From RGIG4608 sp045125655 (GTDB taxonomy: Bacteria > Bacillota > Clostridia > Oscillospirales > CAG-272): 51,376 nt of DNA. Of this stretch, positions 8,269-16,790 are shown piece by piece. Where the stretch lies: positions 1 to 51,376 of the forward strand of contig JBGVNP010000071.1 in assembly GCA_045125655.1 (NCBI GenBank). The letters run 5' to 3'. Below the pieces are notes generated by a model. That model was not told the DNA's origin. It worked only from the letters and a program-made list of their open reading frames with translations, and made no database searches. Each line of letters begins with the position of its first letter. The first letter of the stretch is position 1. A program made the position numbers and the translations under genes.

Positions 8269-8482
8269 CTTTGACCTCGATAGCATCTGCAAGCGGATAG
8301 TCTATACTATATCGCGCGTCCTTTATTGAAACCACGCATCCGCCCCTTCTGTGCGAAACGACCGTGATAGCTTCACCCTCATAGCATCCGAGCGAAAACA
8401 AAAATGAGTCAAGCTCTTCATCAAACGTCTCTATGCTCACTATTGTATATTCCTTGCCCTCATCGGCATATTTTAACGTCAT
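8264..8482 (-). CDS. feoA: FeoA-family ferrous iron transport protein
   Basis: A 72-residue SH3-like FeoA domain protein, cytoplasmic and required with FeoB for Fe(II) uptake in systems studied. The sequence shows the usual small beta-barrel pattern: EYTIVSIE, a glycine-containing turn (SLGCYEGEAITVVSHRRGG) and a C-terminal strand pair ending in YPLADAIEVKE. Fold assignment rests on this pattern and on its position before feoB. It has a consensus sigma-A promoter overlapped downstream by a palindromic operator candidate. The ribosome-binding site is AAGGAGCGA. Confidence 0.92.
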   Translation of the reverse strand: MTLKYADEGKEYTIVSIETFDEELDSFLFSLGCYEGEAITVVSHRRGGCVVSIKDARYSIDYPLADAIEVKE

Positions 8483-8515
8483 ATCTTATCGCTCCTTTCA
8501 TGAACACTATCTATG

Positions 8516-8533
8516 AGTTAGCGTATGCTAACT
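8516..8533. promoter_or_regulatory. Palindromic operator candidate 1 (feoA promoter)
   Basis: AGTTAGC-gtat-GCTAACT, a perfect 7-4-7 palindrome lying immediately downstream of the feoA -10 element, where a bound repressor would block initiation. It shares both arms with the site at 8216-8233. Confidence 0.75.
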
Positions 8534-8540
8534 GAGAAGA

Positions 8541-8569
8541 ATTATATACCAATTTTTTCATTTTGTCAA
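8541..8569 (-). promoter_or_regulatory. Sigma-A promoter of the feo operon
   Basis: Read on the minus strand: TTGACA (8569-8564), 17 bases, TATAAT (8546-8541), a full consensus promoter with operator candidate 1 starting 7 bases downstream. Confidence 0.9.
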
Positions 8570-8616
8570 GTATTTTTTGATCATTTTTTGAACTTTTTTT
8601 CATAAATAATATATAT

Positions 8617-8644
8617 AAAATACCCCACCGCGCTTGCGGTGGGG
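8617..8644 (-). terminator. Terminator of the YwaF-like gene
   Basis: CCCCACCGC (8623-8631) and GCGGTGGGG (8636-8644) form a 9-bp GC-rich stem. On the minus strand it is followed by TATTTTATAT. Confidence 0.85.
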
Positions 8645-8666
8645 CGTGAAATGTCAATTTATATTA

Positions 8667-10109
8667 TTATTCTTTGAGCTCTTCGCGGTATGCTCTTCTC
8701 TGCTTAGTTGTAAGTGCATAGATAAGGAAGAATACACCGATGCATATCACCATAAATACTACGTAAATGAGTATTTGAACGAGGGGATAAAGCTCGAAAT
8801 GTCCAAATTTGATAACTCCGTTCTCGAAAAGCGGATCGGTAAAGCCAACCAAGTCCCTTGCAGTATCCTTTTGGAACATAAATAGATGGTTTGCCGTAAA
8901 GAATGAGCTGATCTTTGAAAGCTCGGGCATTCTCTTAAGACCGTTGGAAACAGTACCAAGAACCAAAATGAAGAACCAATATGCCGTAAATCCGATTGAG
9001 AAGTGCTTAAGTGATTTAAGAGTGAGGGGCTTGAACACCTTAAGAATCAAGCAAAGGATCGGTATAACAAGAACCTTTGTATGCTCAACTATGTAGTGAA
9101 TTACAAAGAAGTGAGTAAGACTGGAGTCCTTCTTTTGAATATCAAGAATGATAATAGCAACCAATGCGCCAACCACATTAACTATAAGCGTAAAGTGGTA
9201 AATCTTTTCGTTCTTTTTAGCAAGCATTATAAGTGCCAAGTAAGAACCGAGGTTGCAAAGCTGCAAAGGAAGCTTCATAATGTTAAGCTCAGCAGCGCCG
9301 CTGAACATATACGTAAACTGATACATAAGTGCCCAGGACATTGAAAGAACAAGAAGATATCTTACCTCTTCGCTCTTCTTTCTGAATATAAAGTAGAGCG
9401 CTACAATGATAACGGGAATTGCTGCAATCCAAATGAGGTGGGGCACTGTAAAGCGCTGCATCTCAATGTCAAGGTGTCCAAAGAAGAACTGAGGAACGAA
9501 AACAGGAACTGACAAATAGGTCACACCGAGGAGAATGAGAATGAAATTGCCAATCTCTGCTTTAACGACCTTAAGCTTTTCTCTATTCTTATAAGTAAGA
9601 AGCACAAGCGCAAGGATCTGTGCAAGGCAAGTAAGACCAAATTCAAAGCTTCTAAAAGTAACATCAAGAAGAAGTGCTTTAAATTCCTCAGTAGCAAAAG
9701 CGAGGGTATTAAAACCGCCACCGGGAGCAGGCATCTTGGTGAAATAATACATATAGTGAGAATAGAAGCCAACATTTACAAGTGCCACGGGCAAGCAGAT
9801 AAAGCTTGCGATCTTCTCAAAATATTTATTCTTTTGGAAAACAGCAATGGGAAGCACTGTAAAGCAAATAGCATTGAGCCAACGAAGGATCGCTCCCACT
9901 CTGCCAAGGGGCATTTCAAGTGCAGGATCTCCGATGGGAGATACAAACAGATCGGGCAAGAAGCAATGAAGCATCGAAAGGGCTATATATACAATAGCAG
10001 ATGCTTTGATTATTCTTTCAAGATAAATTTCCTGTCCGCTCTTTTTAGTAAGATAGATACTCAGAAAGATACAGAGCGCAAGACAAACTGTGAATATAAG
10101 ATAAAACAT
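8667..10109 (-). CDS. Polytopic membrane protein with a YwaF/TIGR02206-like C-terminal half
   Basis: This is a 480-residue membrane protein with about twelve hydrophobic segments. The second half contains MKLPLQLCNLGSYLALIML (near residue 278), matching the LPLHLC-type signature I associate with the YwaF/TIGR02206 family of unknown function. It is followed by conserved His-containing helices (THFFVIHYIVEHTKVLVIP). The first half (residues 1-200) is not recognised and may be a duplicated or unrelated membrane module. No signal peptide apart from the first helix. It has its own promoter and terminator and is divergent from the COG2509 flavoprotein. Confidence 0.8.
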   Translation of the reverse strand: MFYLIFTVCLALCIFLSIYLTKKSGQEIYLERIIKASAIVYIALSMLHCFLPDLFVSPIGDPALEMPLGRVGAILRWLNAICFTVLPIAVFQKNKYFEKIASFICLPVALVNVGFYSHYMYYFTKMPAPGGGFNTLAFATEEFKALLLDVTFRSFEFGLTCLAQILALVLLTYKNREKLKVVKAEIGNFILILLGVTYLSVPVFVPQFFFGHLDIEMQRFTVPHLIWIAAIPVIIVALYFIFRKKSEEVRYLLVLSMSWALMYQFTYMFSGAAELNIMKLPLQLCNLGSYLALIMLAKKNEKIYHFTLIVNVVGALVAIIILDIQKKDSSLTHFFVIHYIVEHTKVLVIPILCLILKVFKPLTLKSLKHFSIGFTAYWFFILVLGTVSNGLKRMPELSKISSFFTANHLFMFQKDTARDLVGFTDPLFENGVIKFGHFELYPLVQILIYVVFMVICIGVFFLIYALTTKQRRAYREELKE

Positions 10110-10145
10110 TACATCGACCTCTTTTCTTTTGTTTCTTCATGTAGA

Positions 10146-10173
10146 ATTATATCACATTAAGAGCAAAAGTCAA
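10146..10173 (-). promoter_or_regulatory. Sigma-A promoter of the YwaF-like gene
   Basis: Minus strand: TTGACT (10173-10168), 16-base spacer, TATAAT (10151-10146). Confidence 0.8.
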
Positions 10174-10231
10174 TAGAAAAATGAATATTTTTGTGAATTT
10201 TGTGAATATATACAAAATTTCAAGAAAATAC

Positions 10232-10260
10232 TTGACAATCTGACTATTATATTATATAAT
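10232..10260 (+). promoter_or_regulatory. Sigma-A promoter of the COG2509 flavoprotein gene
   Basis: TTGACA (10232-10237), 17 bases, TATAAT (10255-10260), perfect consensus. Confidence 0.9.
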
Positions 10261-10287
10261 GATATGGAATAAAATCGTAATTGACGA

Positions 10288-10338
10288 CTGCTTTTGGTTG
10301 ATAGGTTTTAATCCATCATTAAAAAAGCAGATTTTTTT
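10288..10338 (+). promoter_or_regulatory. Terminator-like hairpin in the leader (possible attenuator)
   Basis: CTGCTTTT (10288-10295) pairs with AAAAAGCAG (10322-10330), with an inner GAT-GG/CC-ATC helix, and is followed by ATTTTTTTAT. It lies between the promoter and the ribosome-binding site of the downstream gene, with no gene upstream on that strand, so it looks like an in-leader terminator. I do not recognise a known riboswitch fold. Confidence 0.55.
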
Positions 10339-10360
10339 ATGCCTTAAAAGGAGATAGATC

Positions 10361-11731
10361 ATGAAATATAACGTTATAATAGTTGGTGCCGGCCCCGGTG
10401 GAATATTTACCGCCTATGAGCTTGTAAAGCAAAACAGTAATCTTAAAATAGCTGTTTTTGAGGCGGGATATCCTCTCAGCAAGAGAAAATGCCCCATTGA
10501 CGGCAAAAAAGTAAAGTCCTGCATCAACTGCAAGACTTGCTCGATCATGAGTGGCTTTGGCGGTGCGGGCGCTTTCTCTGACGGAAAATATAATATCACA
10601 AACAATTTTGGCGGCACTCTTCACGAGTACATTGGCAAGGCGCATGCAACCGAGCTTATGCACTACGTTGATGACATAAATATGGCTTACGGCGGTGAGG
10701 GCACAAAGCTCTTTACCACCGCAAATTCAAAATTCAAGAAGCTCTGCTTGCAGAACAAATTGAATCTTCTTGATGCGTCCGTTCGTCATCTTGGAACGGA
10801 CAAGAACTATATCGTGCTCGAAAATCTCTATGCCGAGCTCAAGAGCAAGGTGGATTTCCATTTCAGCACTCCTGTCGATCATATTGAAATAATCGACGGC
10901 GGATACAAGATTCTTACCAAGAAGGAAGAATTTGAGTGCGAAAAATGCGTTGTTTCAGTTGGTAGAATCGGCTCAAAATGGATGGAAAAGGTTTGCCGTG
11001 AGTTGAATCTTGAGAAAAAATCCAACCGAGTTGACATCGGTGTCAGAGTGGAGCTTCCTGCGTCCGTTTTCTCTCATCTTACGGATGAACTTTATGAAAG
11101 TAAAATTGTGTACAGAACCGAGAAATTTGAGGATAACGTTCGTACCTTCTGTATGAATCCCAGAGGCAGCGTTGTTAACGAAAACGCCAACGGCATTGTG
11201 ACCGTTAACGGTCACTCCTATGAGGATCCTGCGCTTCAAACTGAAAACACAAACTTTGCTCTCCTCGTTTCCAAGCATTTCACAGAGCCATTCGAGGACT
11301 CCAACGGTTACGGTGAAAACATCGCGCGTCTTTCCAATATGCTCGGTGGCGGCGTTATCGTGCAGAGATTCGGTGACCTTGTGAGAGGTAGAAGAAGTAA
11401 TGCCAAGAGAATAGAGGAATGCACAGTTACCCCCACTCTTGCAGCTACCCCAGGTGACCTTTCCCTCGTTCTTCCCAAGAGAATTCTTGACGGAATTATT
11501 GAGATGATCTATGCGCTTGACAAGATCGCACCCGGAACGGCAAACGATGATACTCTCCTCTATGGCGTTGAGGTTAAGTTCTATAATATGGAGGTTTCAG
11601 TTGACAAAAATCTTGAATCCTGCTACAAGGGACTTTACATAATCGGCGACGGAAGCGGTATCACTCACTCGCTCTCCCATGCATCCGCAAGCGGTATTCA
11701 CGTAGCACGTCATATCGCAGGAATAGAATAA
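10361..11731 (+). CDS. FAD-dependent oxidoreductase of the COG2509 family
   Basis: A 456-residue cytoplasmic flavoprotein. The N terminus has the dinucleotide-binding motif VIIVGAGPGGIFTAYEL (residues 5-21) and an acidic end of strand 2 (VFEAG). It is followed by the Cys-containing KCPIDGKKVKSCINCKTCSIMSGFGGAGAFSDGK segment characteristic of the uncharacterised FAD-dependent dehydrogenases of COG2509. The C terminus has the FAD-binding GLYIIGDGSGITHSLSHASASG. The cysteine cluster (near residues 44-61) could bind a metal or act in redox; the substrate is unknown. It has a consensus promoter, a terminator-like leader hairpin and an AAGGAG site. A strong terminator follows. Confidence 0.9.
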   Translation: MKYNVIIVGAGPGGIFTAYELVKQNSNLKIAVFEAGYPLSKRKCPIDGKKVKSCINCKTCSIMSGFGGAGAFSDGKYNITNNFGGTLHEYIGKAHATELMHYVDDINMAYGGEGTKLFTTANSKFKKLCLQNKLNLLDASVRHLGTDKNYIVLENLYAELKSKVDFHFSTPVDHIEIIDGGYKILTKKEEFECEKCVVSVGRIGSKWMEKVCRELNLEKKSNRVDIGVRVELPASVFSHLTDELYESKIVYRTEKFEDNVRTFCMNPRGSVVNENANGIVTVNGHSYEDPALQTENTNFALLVSKHFTEPFEDSNGYGENIARLSNMLGGGVIVQRFGDLVRGRRSNAKRIEECTVTPTLAATPGDLSLVLPKRILDGIIEMIYALDKIAPGTANDDTLLYGVEVKFYNMEVSVDKNLESCYKGLYIIGDGSGITHSLSHASASGIHVARHIAGIE

Positions 11732-11739
11732 TCTATAGA

Positions 11740-11767
11740 AAAAGCACCGATTAATCGGTGCTTTTTT
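11740..11767 (+). terminator. Terminator of the COG2509 gene
   Basis: AAGCACCGATT (11742-11752) is followed directly by its complement AATCGGTGCTT (11753-11763) and T6. Confidence 0.88.
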
Positions 11768-11771
11768 GATT

Positions 11772-12136
11772 TCAAATTTTGATTTGTCGCGCACGTTGTT
11801 AGCACAGACCCACTGATTGTTTTGCGTCGCTTTTTCAAAAGCGACCGCCCTGCGCGTAGCAGCGCCCGCCGCGTAGGCGATACGCCATTTCTTTTTTGCC
11901 AAGCTTTTTTCTTTGTGGCTATACTGTCAAAGAAAAAAGCGTTACAAAAGGTAAACTATCTTTTGATACCAAGACTTTTTAGCCGCTTTTCTTTGGAAAA
12001 AGAGGCCCAAAGAAAAGCTAACAAAAGAAAGGACCGTTTTTTGCGCTCACGCCGTGCGGGCGACCGCTTTTGAAAAAGCGGTGCAAAACAACCGCTTGGT
12101 CTGTGCGAACAACATGCACGCTAAATTCCAATTTAT
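11772..12136 (+). repeat. Palindromic element copy E3 (complete, 365 bp)
   Basis: Left tip first, right tip last (ending CCAATTTAT), like E2, but the two-hairpin core is reversed (read as TTTTGATACCAAGACTTTTT). The left outer hairpin is GTCGCTTTTTCAAAAGCGAC and the right one CCGCTTTTGAAAAAGCGG. It lies between converging genes, 5 bases past a terminator. Confidence 0.95.
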
Positions 12137-12157
12137 ATGCTCATTTCAATTAATTGA

Positions 12158-13636
12158 TCACAGGATTATACAAATAAGTCCGCTTGAGCCCTCGTTGATG
12201 ATACGTTCAAGTGTTTCGGAGAGCTTTTGCCTTGATTCGGATGGCATATGCTCAAGCTTGGTATTTAATCCCTCATTCATAAGCTCATAAAGAGATTTTC
12301 CAAACATATTTGACTCCCAAATCTTGCTTGGATCCTCTTCAAATTCCTCAAGCAAGTAGCGAACAAGATCCTCTCCCTGTGCTTCACTGCCCACGGTGGG
12401 ACTTATCTCTGTTTCGATATTTGCCCGGATCATATGGATCGACTGTGCGCTTGCACGGAGCTTGACTCCGTATCCGCTTGCCTGCTTTACTATTTCGGGT
12501 TCCTCCAAGCGCAACGATGATTTGTCGGGCATAACGATACCGTATCCGCTCTCATCGGCATCGGCAAGCGCCTTGGCTACTCGCTCAAAATCGGATTTCT
12601 TAGCAGAATACTCTGCAAGAAGCGAAACGAGATCACTATCACTTGAAATGTCAAATCCCGTAAGCTCACTCAAAACTCTATAGTAAAGCTCATCGGAGCA
12701 GAACACGGAAAGGTGTGCCTTTCCTCTGCCATAATCAACACTGTCAAGAGTATAGCGTTCGATAAATTCATTTTCGGCAAGGGGGACGAACGCGCCCTTG
12801 ATTTGCCCTGCTCTATTTATCTCCTGTCCGCATTTTAAAACGCTTTCGCGTACCGATGCAAGAACGGGATGGCTGTCGTCAAGAGCGCGCATCCACGATG
12901 GGAGCTTTACATTTATCTCGCTAACGGGAAATTCGCAAAGCACCATTTCAAGTATGTTCTTGATATCCTCATCATCAAGCTCAAGACAGTTTACAAGCGC
13001 AACGGGAGCACCGTATTTTTCTTCAAGCTCGTGTCCGAGAGCAATACTGCTCTCGCCTGTGGGAGTTGCGGAATTTAAAACTATAGCAAAGGGCTTGCCG
13101 ATTGCCTTTAGCTCCTTTACCACGCGCTCCTCGGCAGATGCATAGCTCTCCCTTGGAATATCGCCTATAGTTCCATCGGTCGTCACAAGCATTCCTATTG
13201 TAGAATGCTCGTCGATGACCTTTTTAGTACCAAGCTCCGCCGCTTCAACAAAGGGCATGGGCTCTGTCTGCCACGGAGTACGAACCATTCTCGGCTGTCC
13301 CTCCTCAATAGCTCCGAGCGCATCGGGAACGAGGTATCCAACGCAATCGATCATCTTGGCTCTCATCTTTTCACCCTCGGAAAGCTCTATTTCAACTGCG
13401 GAATCCGGAATGAATTTCGGCTCGGTAGTCATTACCGTCCTTCCGCCCGCGCTTTGAGGAAGCTCATCCTTGGCGCGCTCGCGTGCATAAGAATCCTTTA
13501 TGCTTGGAAGTATCATCCTCTCCATAAACCTTTTGATAAAGGTGGATTTTCCGCTTCTCACGGGTCCCACCACTCCAATATATACGTCACCGCCCGTTCT
13601 GCGCGCGATATCACTGTAAATAGAATGCTCGCTCAT
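12158..13636 (-). CDS. spoIVA: Stage IV sporulation protein A (spore coat morphogenetic ATPase)
   Basis: SpoIVA is made in the mother cell and polymerises in an ATP-dependent way on the forespore surface to form the coat basement layer. The 492-residue protein matches the family's full length. It has Walker A GPVRSGKSTF (residues 24-33), the TTEPKFIPDSAVEIEL segment with the sensor threonine, DCVGYLVPDA, and the conserved C terminus ending GLICIIL, needed for membrane-surface targeting. The ribosome-binding site GGAGGTCG is strong. A possible sigma-E promoter lies upstream. Its presence is the clearest evidence that the organism, or a recent ancestor, forms endospores. Confidence 0.97.
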   Translation of the reverse strand: MSEHSIYSDIARRTGGDVYIGVVGPVRSGKSTFIKRFMERMILPSIKDSYARERAKDELPQSAGGRTVMTTEPKFIPDSAVEIELSEGEKMRAKMIDCVGYLVPDALGAIEEGQPRMVRTPWQTEPMPFVEAAELGTKKVIDEHSTIGMLVTTDGTIGDIPRESYASAEERVVKELKAIGKPFAIVLNSATPTGESSIALGHELEEKYGAPVALVNCLELDDEDIKNILEMVLCEFPVSEINVKLPSWMRALDDSHPVLASVRESVLKCGQEINRAGQIKGAFVPLAENEFIERYTLDSVDYGRGKAHLSVFCSDELYYRVLSELTGFDISSDSDLVSLLAEYSAKKSDFERVAKALADADESGYGIVMPDKSSLRLEEPEIVKQASGYGVKLRASAQSIHMIRANIETEISPTVGSEAQGEDLVRYLLEEFEEDPSKIWESNMFGKSLYELMNEGLNTKLEHMPSESRQKLSETLERIINEGSSGLICIIL

Positions 13637-13666
13637 ATTCGACCTCCAAAAAATTCCTTTTAGTCA

Positions 13667-13695
13667 AATATATGCGCGATTTATTGGCTTTATTC
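13667..13695 (-). promoter_or_regulatory. Possible sigma-E promoter of spoIVA
   Basis: Minus strand: GAATAAA (13695-13689), 14 bases, CATATATT (13674-13667). This resembles the sigma-E consensus of Bacilli (KMATATT, about 14 bases, CATACAMT). No good sigma-A promoter is seen here. Confidence 0.5.
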
Positions 13696-13732
13696 TTGAA
13701 AGATAGCACAATCAAGAGGTTGTATCTAAATG

Positions 13733-13761
13733 AAAAAATCGCCGATTTGATCGGCGATTTT
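13733..13761 (-). terminator. Terminator of the uvrC-rsmD-coaD unit
   Basis: AAAATCGCCGAT (13735-13746) pairs with ATCGGCGATTTT (13750-13761). On the minus strand it ends in six T. Confidence 0.85.
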
Positions 13762-13854
13762 CAACATTATGAGAAATTTGCATTTAAATATCAGAGCATT
13801 TTTCTATTTTTTATTTCAGTGGATTTTGTTCTGCGCTAAATGAAACAGCCACTA

Positions 13855-14325
13855 TCAGTTGTTCAAAATGTATTTGAGTGCATCGGGTGAAACAATATCC
13901 TCTATTTCCTCTCCGCTATTCAACTTTTCGCGAACTGCGGTGGAGCTTATCTCCCTCGCCCCCTCATCACACGGTAAGAACACGGTCTGCGCGCGGGGAT
14001 TGTGACGCGCATTAAACTTAGCCATTTCAAATTCGTAATGATAGTCGTTTTCATCACGAATTCCCTTAACTATCGCACACGCATCAAGGCGGAGCGCAAG
14101 CTCCCAGAGCATTCCGTCATCGAAAATGACCTCTACGTTATCTATGTGTGCAAGGGATAGCTTCGCTATCTCTGTTCTCTGCTCGGCAGAAAACATATAT
14201 TTCTTTTTATCATTTATCATTACGGCAACGAATACCTTATCGAAAAGTGCCGCGGCGCGCTCAATTATATTTATATGTCCCGTTGTCATGGGATCAAAGC
14301 TGCCGGGTACGACTGCAATTTTCAT
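13855..14325 (-). CDS. coaD: Phosphopantetheine adenylyltransferase
   Basis: This enzyme catalyses the penultimate step of coenzyme A synthesis: ATP + 4'-phosphopantetheine to dephospho-CoA + PPi. At 156 aa it has normal length. It shows the nucleotidyltransferase T/HxGH motif in PGSFDPMTTGHINI (residues 7-20) and the ISSTAVRE motif near residue 127. It overlaps rsmD by four bases (ATGA), indicating translational coupling; the rsmD-coaD pair is common in Firmicutes. Confidence 0.97.
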   Translation of the reverse strand: MKIAVVPGSFDPMTTGHINIIERAAALFDKVFVAVMINDKKKYMFSAEQRTEIAKLSLAHIDNVEVIFDDGMLWELALRLDACAIVKGIRDENDYHYEFEMAKFNARHNPRAQTVFLPCDEGAREISSTAVREKLNSGEEIEDIVSPDALKYILNN

Positions 14326-14885
14326 ACTGTCTCCTTGTTTTTAAGTTTTAGCACACTGACATGGGCGATACCGTGCTTCATCGTTTTGATTATATCATAA
14401 TTTTGGGAATTTTCAACCCCCAAAATCTCAAATCTATCGCTTTCGCAAACAATATAGCTCGTCGGCTTAAGTAATTTTCTATCGAAAAGGAGCTTAAGTG
14501 CATCGTCAATTAGATTTGTTGCATAGGGCGGATCAAGAAAAACAACGTCAAAGGGCTCTCCTTTGTATCTTTTTAAAAATGAAATCGAATCCTCGCAAAA
14601 GGTTTGTGCGCCGTCAGCAAGGCGGCTTTTTTCAATATTTTTCTTTATTATCTCACAAGCACTGCGACTTGCATCTATCATATATGCTTTGTCGGCTCCC
14701 CTGCTGAGCGCCTCAAGTCCCATCTGTCCCGATCCCGAAAACAGATCGAGCACGCTTGCTTGTGCTATCTCAAACTGAAGCATTGAAAATACTGCTTCTT
14801 TTGTTCTTTCGCTTGTGGGGCGTGTATCAAGTCCTTCAAGTGTTAAAAGCTTGACTCCTCTTGCCCTTCCTGTAATAATTCTCAT
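14322..14885 (-). CDS. rsmD: 16S rRNA (guanine(966)-N2)-methyltransferase
   Basis: This SAM-dependent enzyme methylates G966 (E. coli numbering) of 16S rRNA. It begins MRIITGRARGVKL, typical for RsmD, and has the SAM-binding DLFSGSGQMGLEALSRGA and the catalytic VFLDPPYA. An upstream in-frame start adds nine residues overlapping uvrC; the ATG at 14885 has a GGAG site and gives the family-typical N terminus. One base separates it from the uvrC stop. Confidence 0.95.
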   Translation of the reverse strand: MRIITGRARGVKLLTLEGLDTRPTSERTKEAVFSMLQFEIAQASVLDLFSGSGQMGLEALSRGADKAYMIDASRSACEIIKKNIEKSRLADGAQTFCEDSISFLKRYKGEPFDVVFLDPPYATNLIDDALKLLFDRKLLKPTSYIVCESDRFEILGVENSQNYDIIKTMKHGIAHVSVLKLKNKETV

Positions 14886-14886
14886 A

Positions 14887-16710
14887 TCAATCTCCGTTAT
14901 GATAATAATCAAAAATATTTTTGGCGTCGCGGCGGCTTATTCCCTTTGCCGATTCAAGCGCAGATATATCCGCATTCTTTATTGCCGTGATGCCTCCAAA
15001 ATGTGCAAGAAGTGCTTTTGCCTTACTTGCACCTATTCCGTTTATCTTTTCAAGTGAGGATTTTTTGACCGTTTTGGACTTCGCGTTGCTCATCTTGGAA
15101 ACAGTATAGCGGTGTACCTCCTCCTGAATCCTGAAGATAAGCCCGTAAAGCGCTTGCTCTCTTGCTATGGATATTTCCTCGCGCTCGCTACAAAGCGCGC
15201 GGGTCTTGTGATAATCGTCCTTTACCATTCCAAATACGGGAAGATCCATCCCCATTTCATCAAGGACCGATCTCACTGCGCCCACGTGAGTCTTACCGCC
15301 ATCAAGCAATATGAGGTCGGGATATTCACTCATTGAGCCATGCTCGTCATTAAGATGCGATAGACGTCTTGCAAGGGTTTCTCGCATACACGCATAATCG
15401 TCCGTTCCCTCGACATCCTTAATATTAAATGAACGGTAATCGCTCTTTTTCGGCTTGCCGTCAATATAAACTACCATTCCGCCCGTTTTATGCTCCGATC
15501 CGATGTTGGATATATCGTATGCTTCTATTCTCTGCGGTATTGTCGGCAGTTCGAGAAGCTCTGCAAGTCGAAGAAGGATGGCATTATCCTTTTCGTATTC
15601 CTTAACGAATGCCGCGGCCTTTTCCTTGGCATTGGCAAGCACCATTTCGGAAAGCTTTTTCATTTCCGTGCGTTTGGATGTCCAAATCGTGATCTTTCTA
15701 TTTGCCTCTTTTGTAAGGAACGAGGACAAAAGCTCCTCCTCGACCTTTACTGTGTTATGAAGAACTACCTTCTTGGGTATTCCCTCGCTATGCATATAGT
15801 AATCAACAAGGAATGCTGTTATTGACGCTTCGTCAAATATTTTATCCGCGCCGAATAGATACTCGTTCTTATCGTTGAGAACGCCCTCTCTCACGCTATA
15901 AATCGCAAGGCAGGAGCAAAGCTCGTCGGTATATAGCGCGACAACGTCATATTCGGCATCGGGTGAGTCGATTACCTTTTGTCTTTCTCTTATTTTTTCA
16001 AGTGCACGTATAGTATCACGGCACTTTATTGCCGCCTCATATTCCTCTGCCTCACTATGTGCATACATTTGCGCTTCAAGAGAAGCTATCGCTTCCTTGG
16101 TATTTCCTTTTAAAATATCAACGGCGCAGCTTATTAGCTCGTTATATTCTTCTTTTGTAACGTGGCCCGCGCACACTCCGCAGCACTGCTTCATCTGGTA
16201 GTAAAGACATTCTCTGCCCTTGCCTATATCGCGCGGAAACTTTAGCTTACAGTTTGGGATACCGAGCGTTCTATTGAGCAGATTCATAAGACTGAACACT
16301 GTACCCGCGCCCGAATAGGGTCCGAAATAGCGTCCCTTATCGGCAAGACGCTTTCTTGTGAACTCTATGCGAGGATACTCGCCGTCCGTTATTTTTATAT
16401 AGGGATAGGTTTTTGAATCCTTGAGGCGAATATTATATCTTGGCGAATACTGTTTAATGAGTGCATTTTCAAGGGAAAGTGCCTCCATCTCGGTATCGCA
16501 AAGTATATAGTCAAACTCGAAAACGGAGTTTACCATTTTTTCGGTTTTTATATTCTTTTCTCCGTTTTGAAAATATTGGGAAACACGATTTTTTAGCTTT
16601 GCGCTCTTACCAACGTATATGACCTTTCCCGATCTGTCACGCATAATGTAGACACCGGGACACAAAGGAAGCAAGTTAGCTCTTTCTAAAAGCTCGCTTC
16701 TGTTAGCCAC
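14887..16710 (-). CDS. uvrC: Excinuclease ABC subunit C
   Basis: UvrC makes both incisions in nucleotide excision repair. The protein starts with a GIY-YIG nuclease domain (LCPGVYIMRDRSGKVIYVGKSAKLKNRVSQYF), followed by the Cys-rich segment CLYYQMKQCCGVCAGHVTKEEY and a UVR motif. The C-terminal RNase H-like nuclease domain has EAYDISNIG and LILLDGGKTH. A helix-hairpin-helix end (INGIGASKAKALLAHFGG) follows. The frame is open to a GTG at 16719, but the GGAGG ribosome-binding site is spaced for the GTG at 16710, giving 607 aa. It heads a uvrC-rsmD-coaD operon; the promoter is not evident, because the ptsH terminator lies just upstream. Confidence 0.95.
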   Translation of the reverse strand: MANRSELLERANLLPLCPGVYIMRDRSGKVIYVGKSAKLKNRVSQYFQNGEKNIKTEKMVNSVFEFDYILCDTEMEALSLENALIKQYSPRYNIRLKDSKTYPYIKITDGEYPRIEFTRKRLADKGRYFGPYSGAGTVFSLMNLLNRTLGIPNCKLKFPRDIGKGRECLYYQMKQCCGVCAGHVTKEEYNELISCAVDILKGNTKEAIASLEAQMYAHSEAEEYEAAIKCRDTIRALEKIRERQKVIDSPDAEYDVVALYTDELCSCLAIYSVREGVLNDKNEYLFGADKIFDEASITAFLVDYYMHSEGIPKKVVLHNTVKVEEELLSSFLTKEANRKITIWTSKRTEMKKLSEMVLANAKEKAAAFVKEYEKDNAILLRLAELLELPTIPQRIEAYDISNIGSEHKTGGMVVYIDGKPKKSDYRSFNIKDVEGTDDYACMRETLARRLSHLNDEHGSMSEYPDLILLDGGKTHVGAVRSVLDEMGMDLPVFGMVKDDYHKTRALCSEREEISIAREQALYGLIFRIQEEVHRYTVSKMSNAKSKTVKKSSLEKINGIGASKAKALLAHFGGITAIKNADISALESAKGISRRDAKNIFDYYHNGD

Positions 16711-16740
16711 AAAAATCACCCTCCCCTCTTATAGCAAATA

Positions 16741-16762
16741 GGCGAGGAGAAAACTCCTCGCC
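16741..16762 (-). terminator. Hairpin terminator of ptsH
   Basis: GGCGAGGAG (16741-16749) pairs with CTCCTCGCC (16754-16762). The minus-strand tail TATTTG is only modestly T-rich. Confidence 0.65.
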
Positions 16763-16790
16763 AAAATTTTAATTAATTGCAATTAGATTT

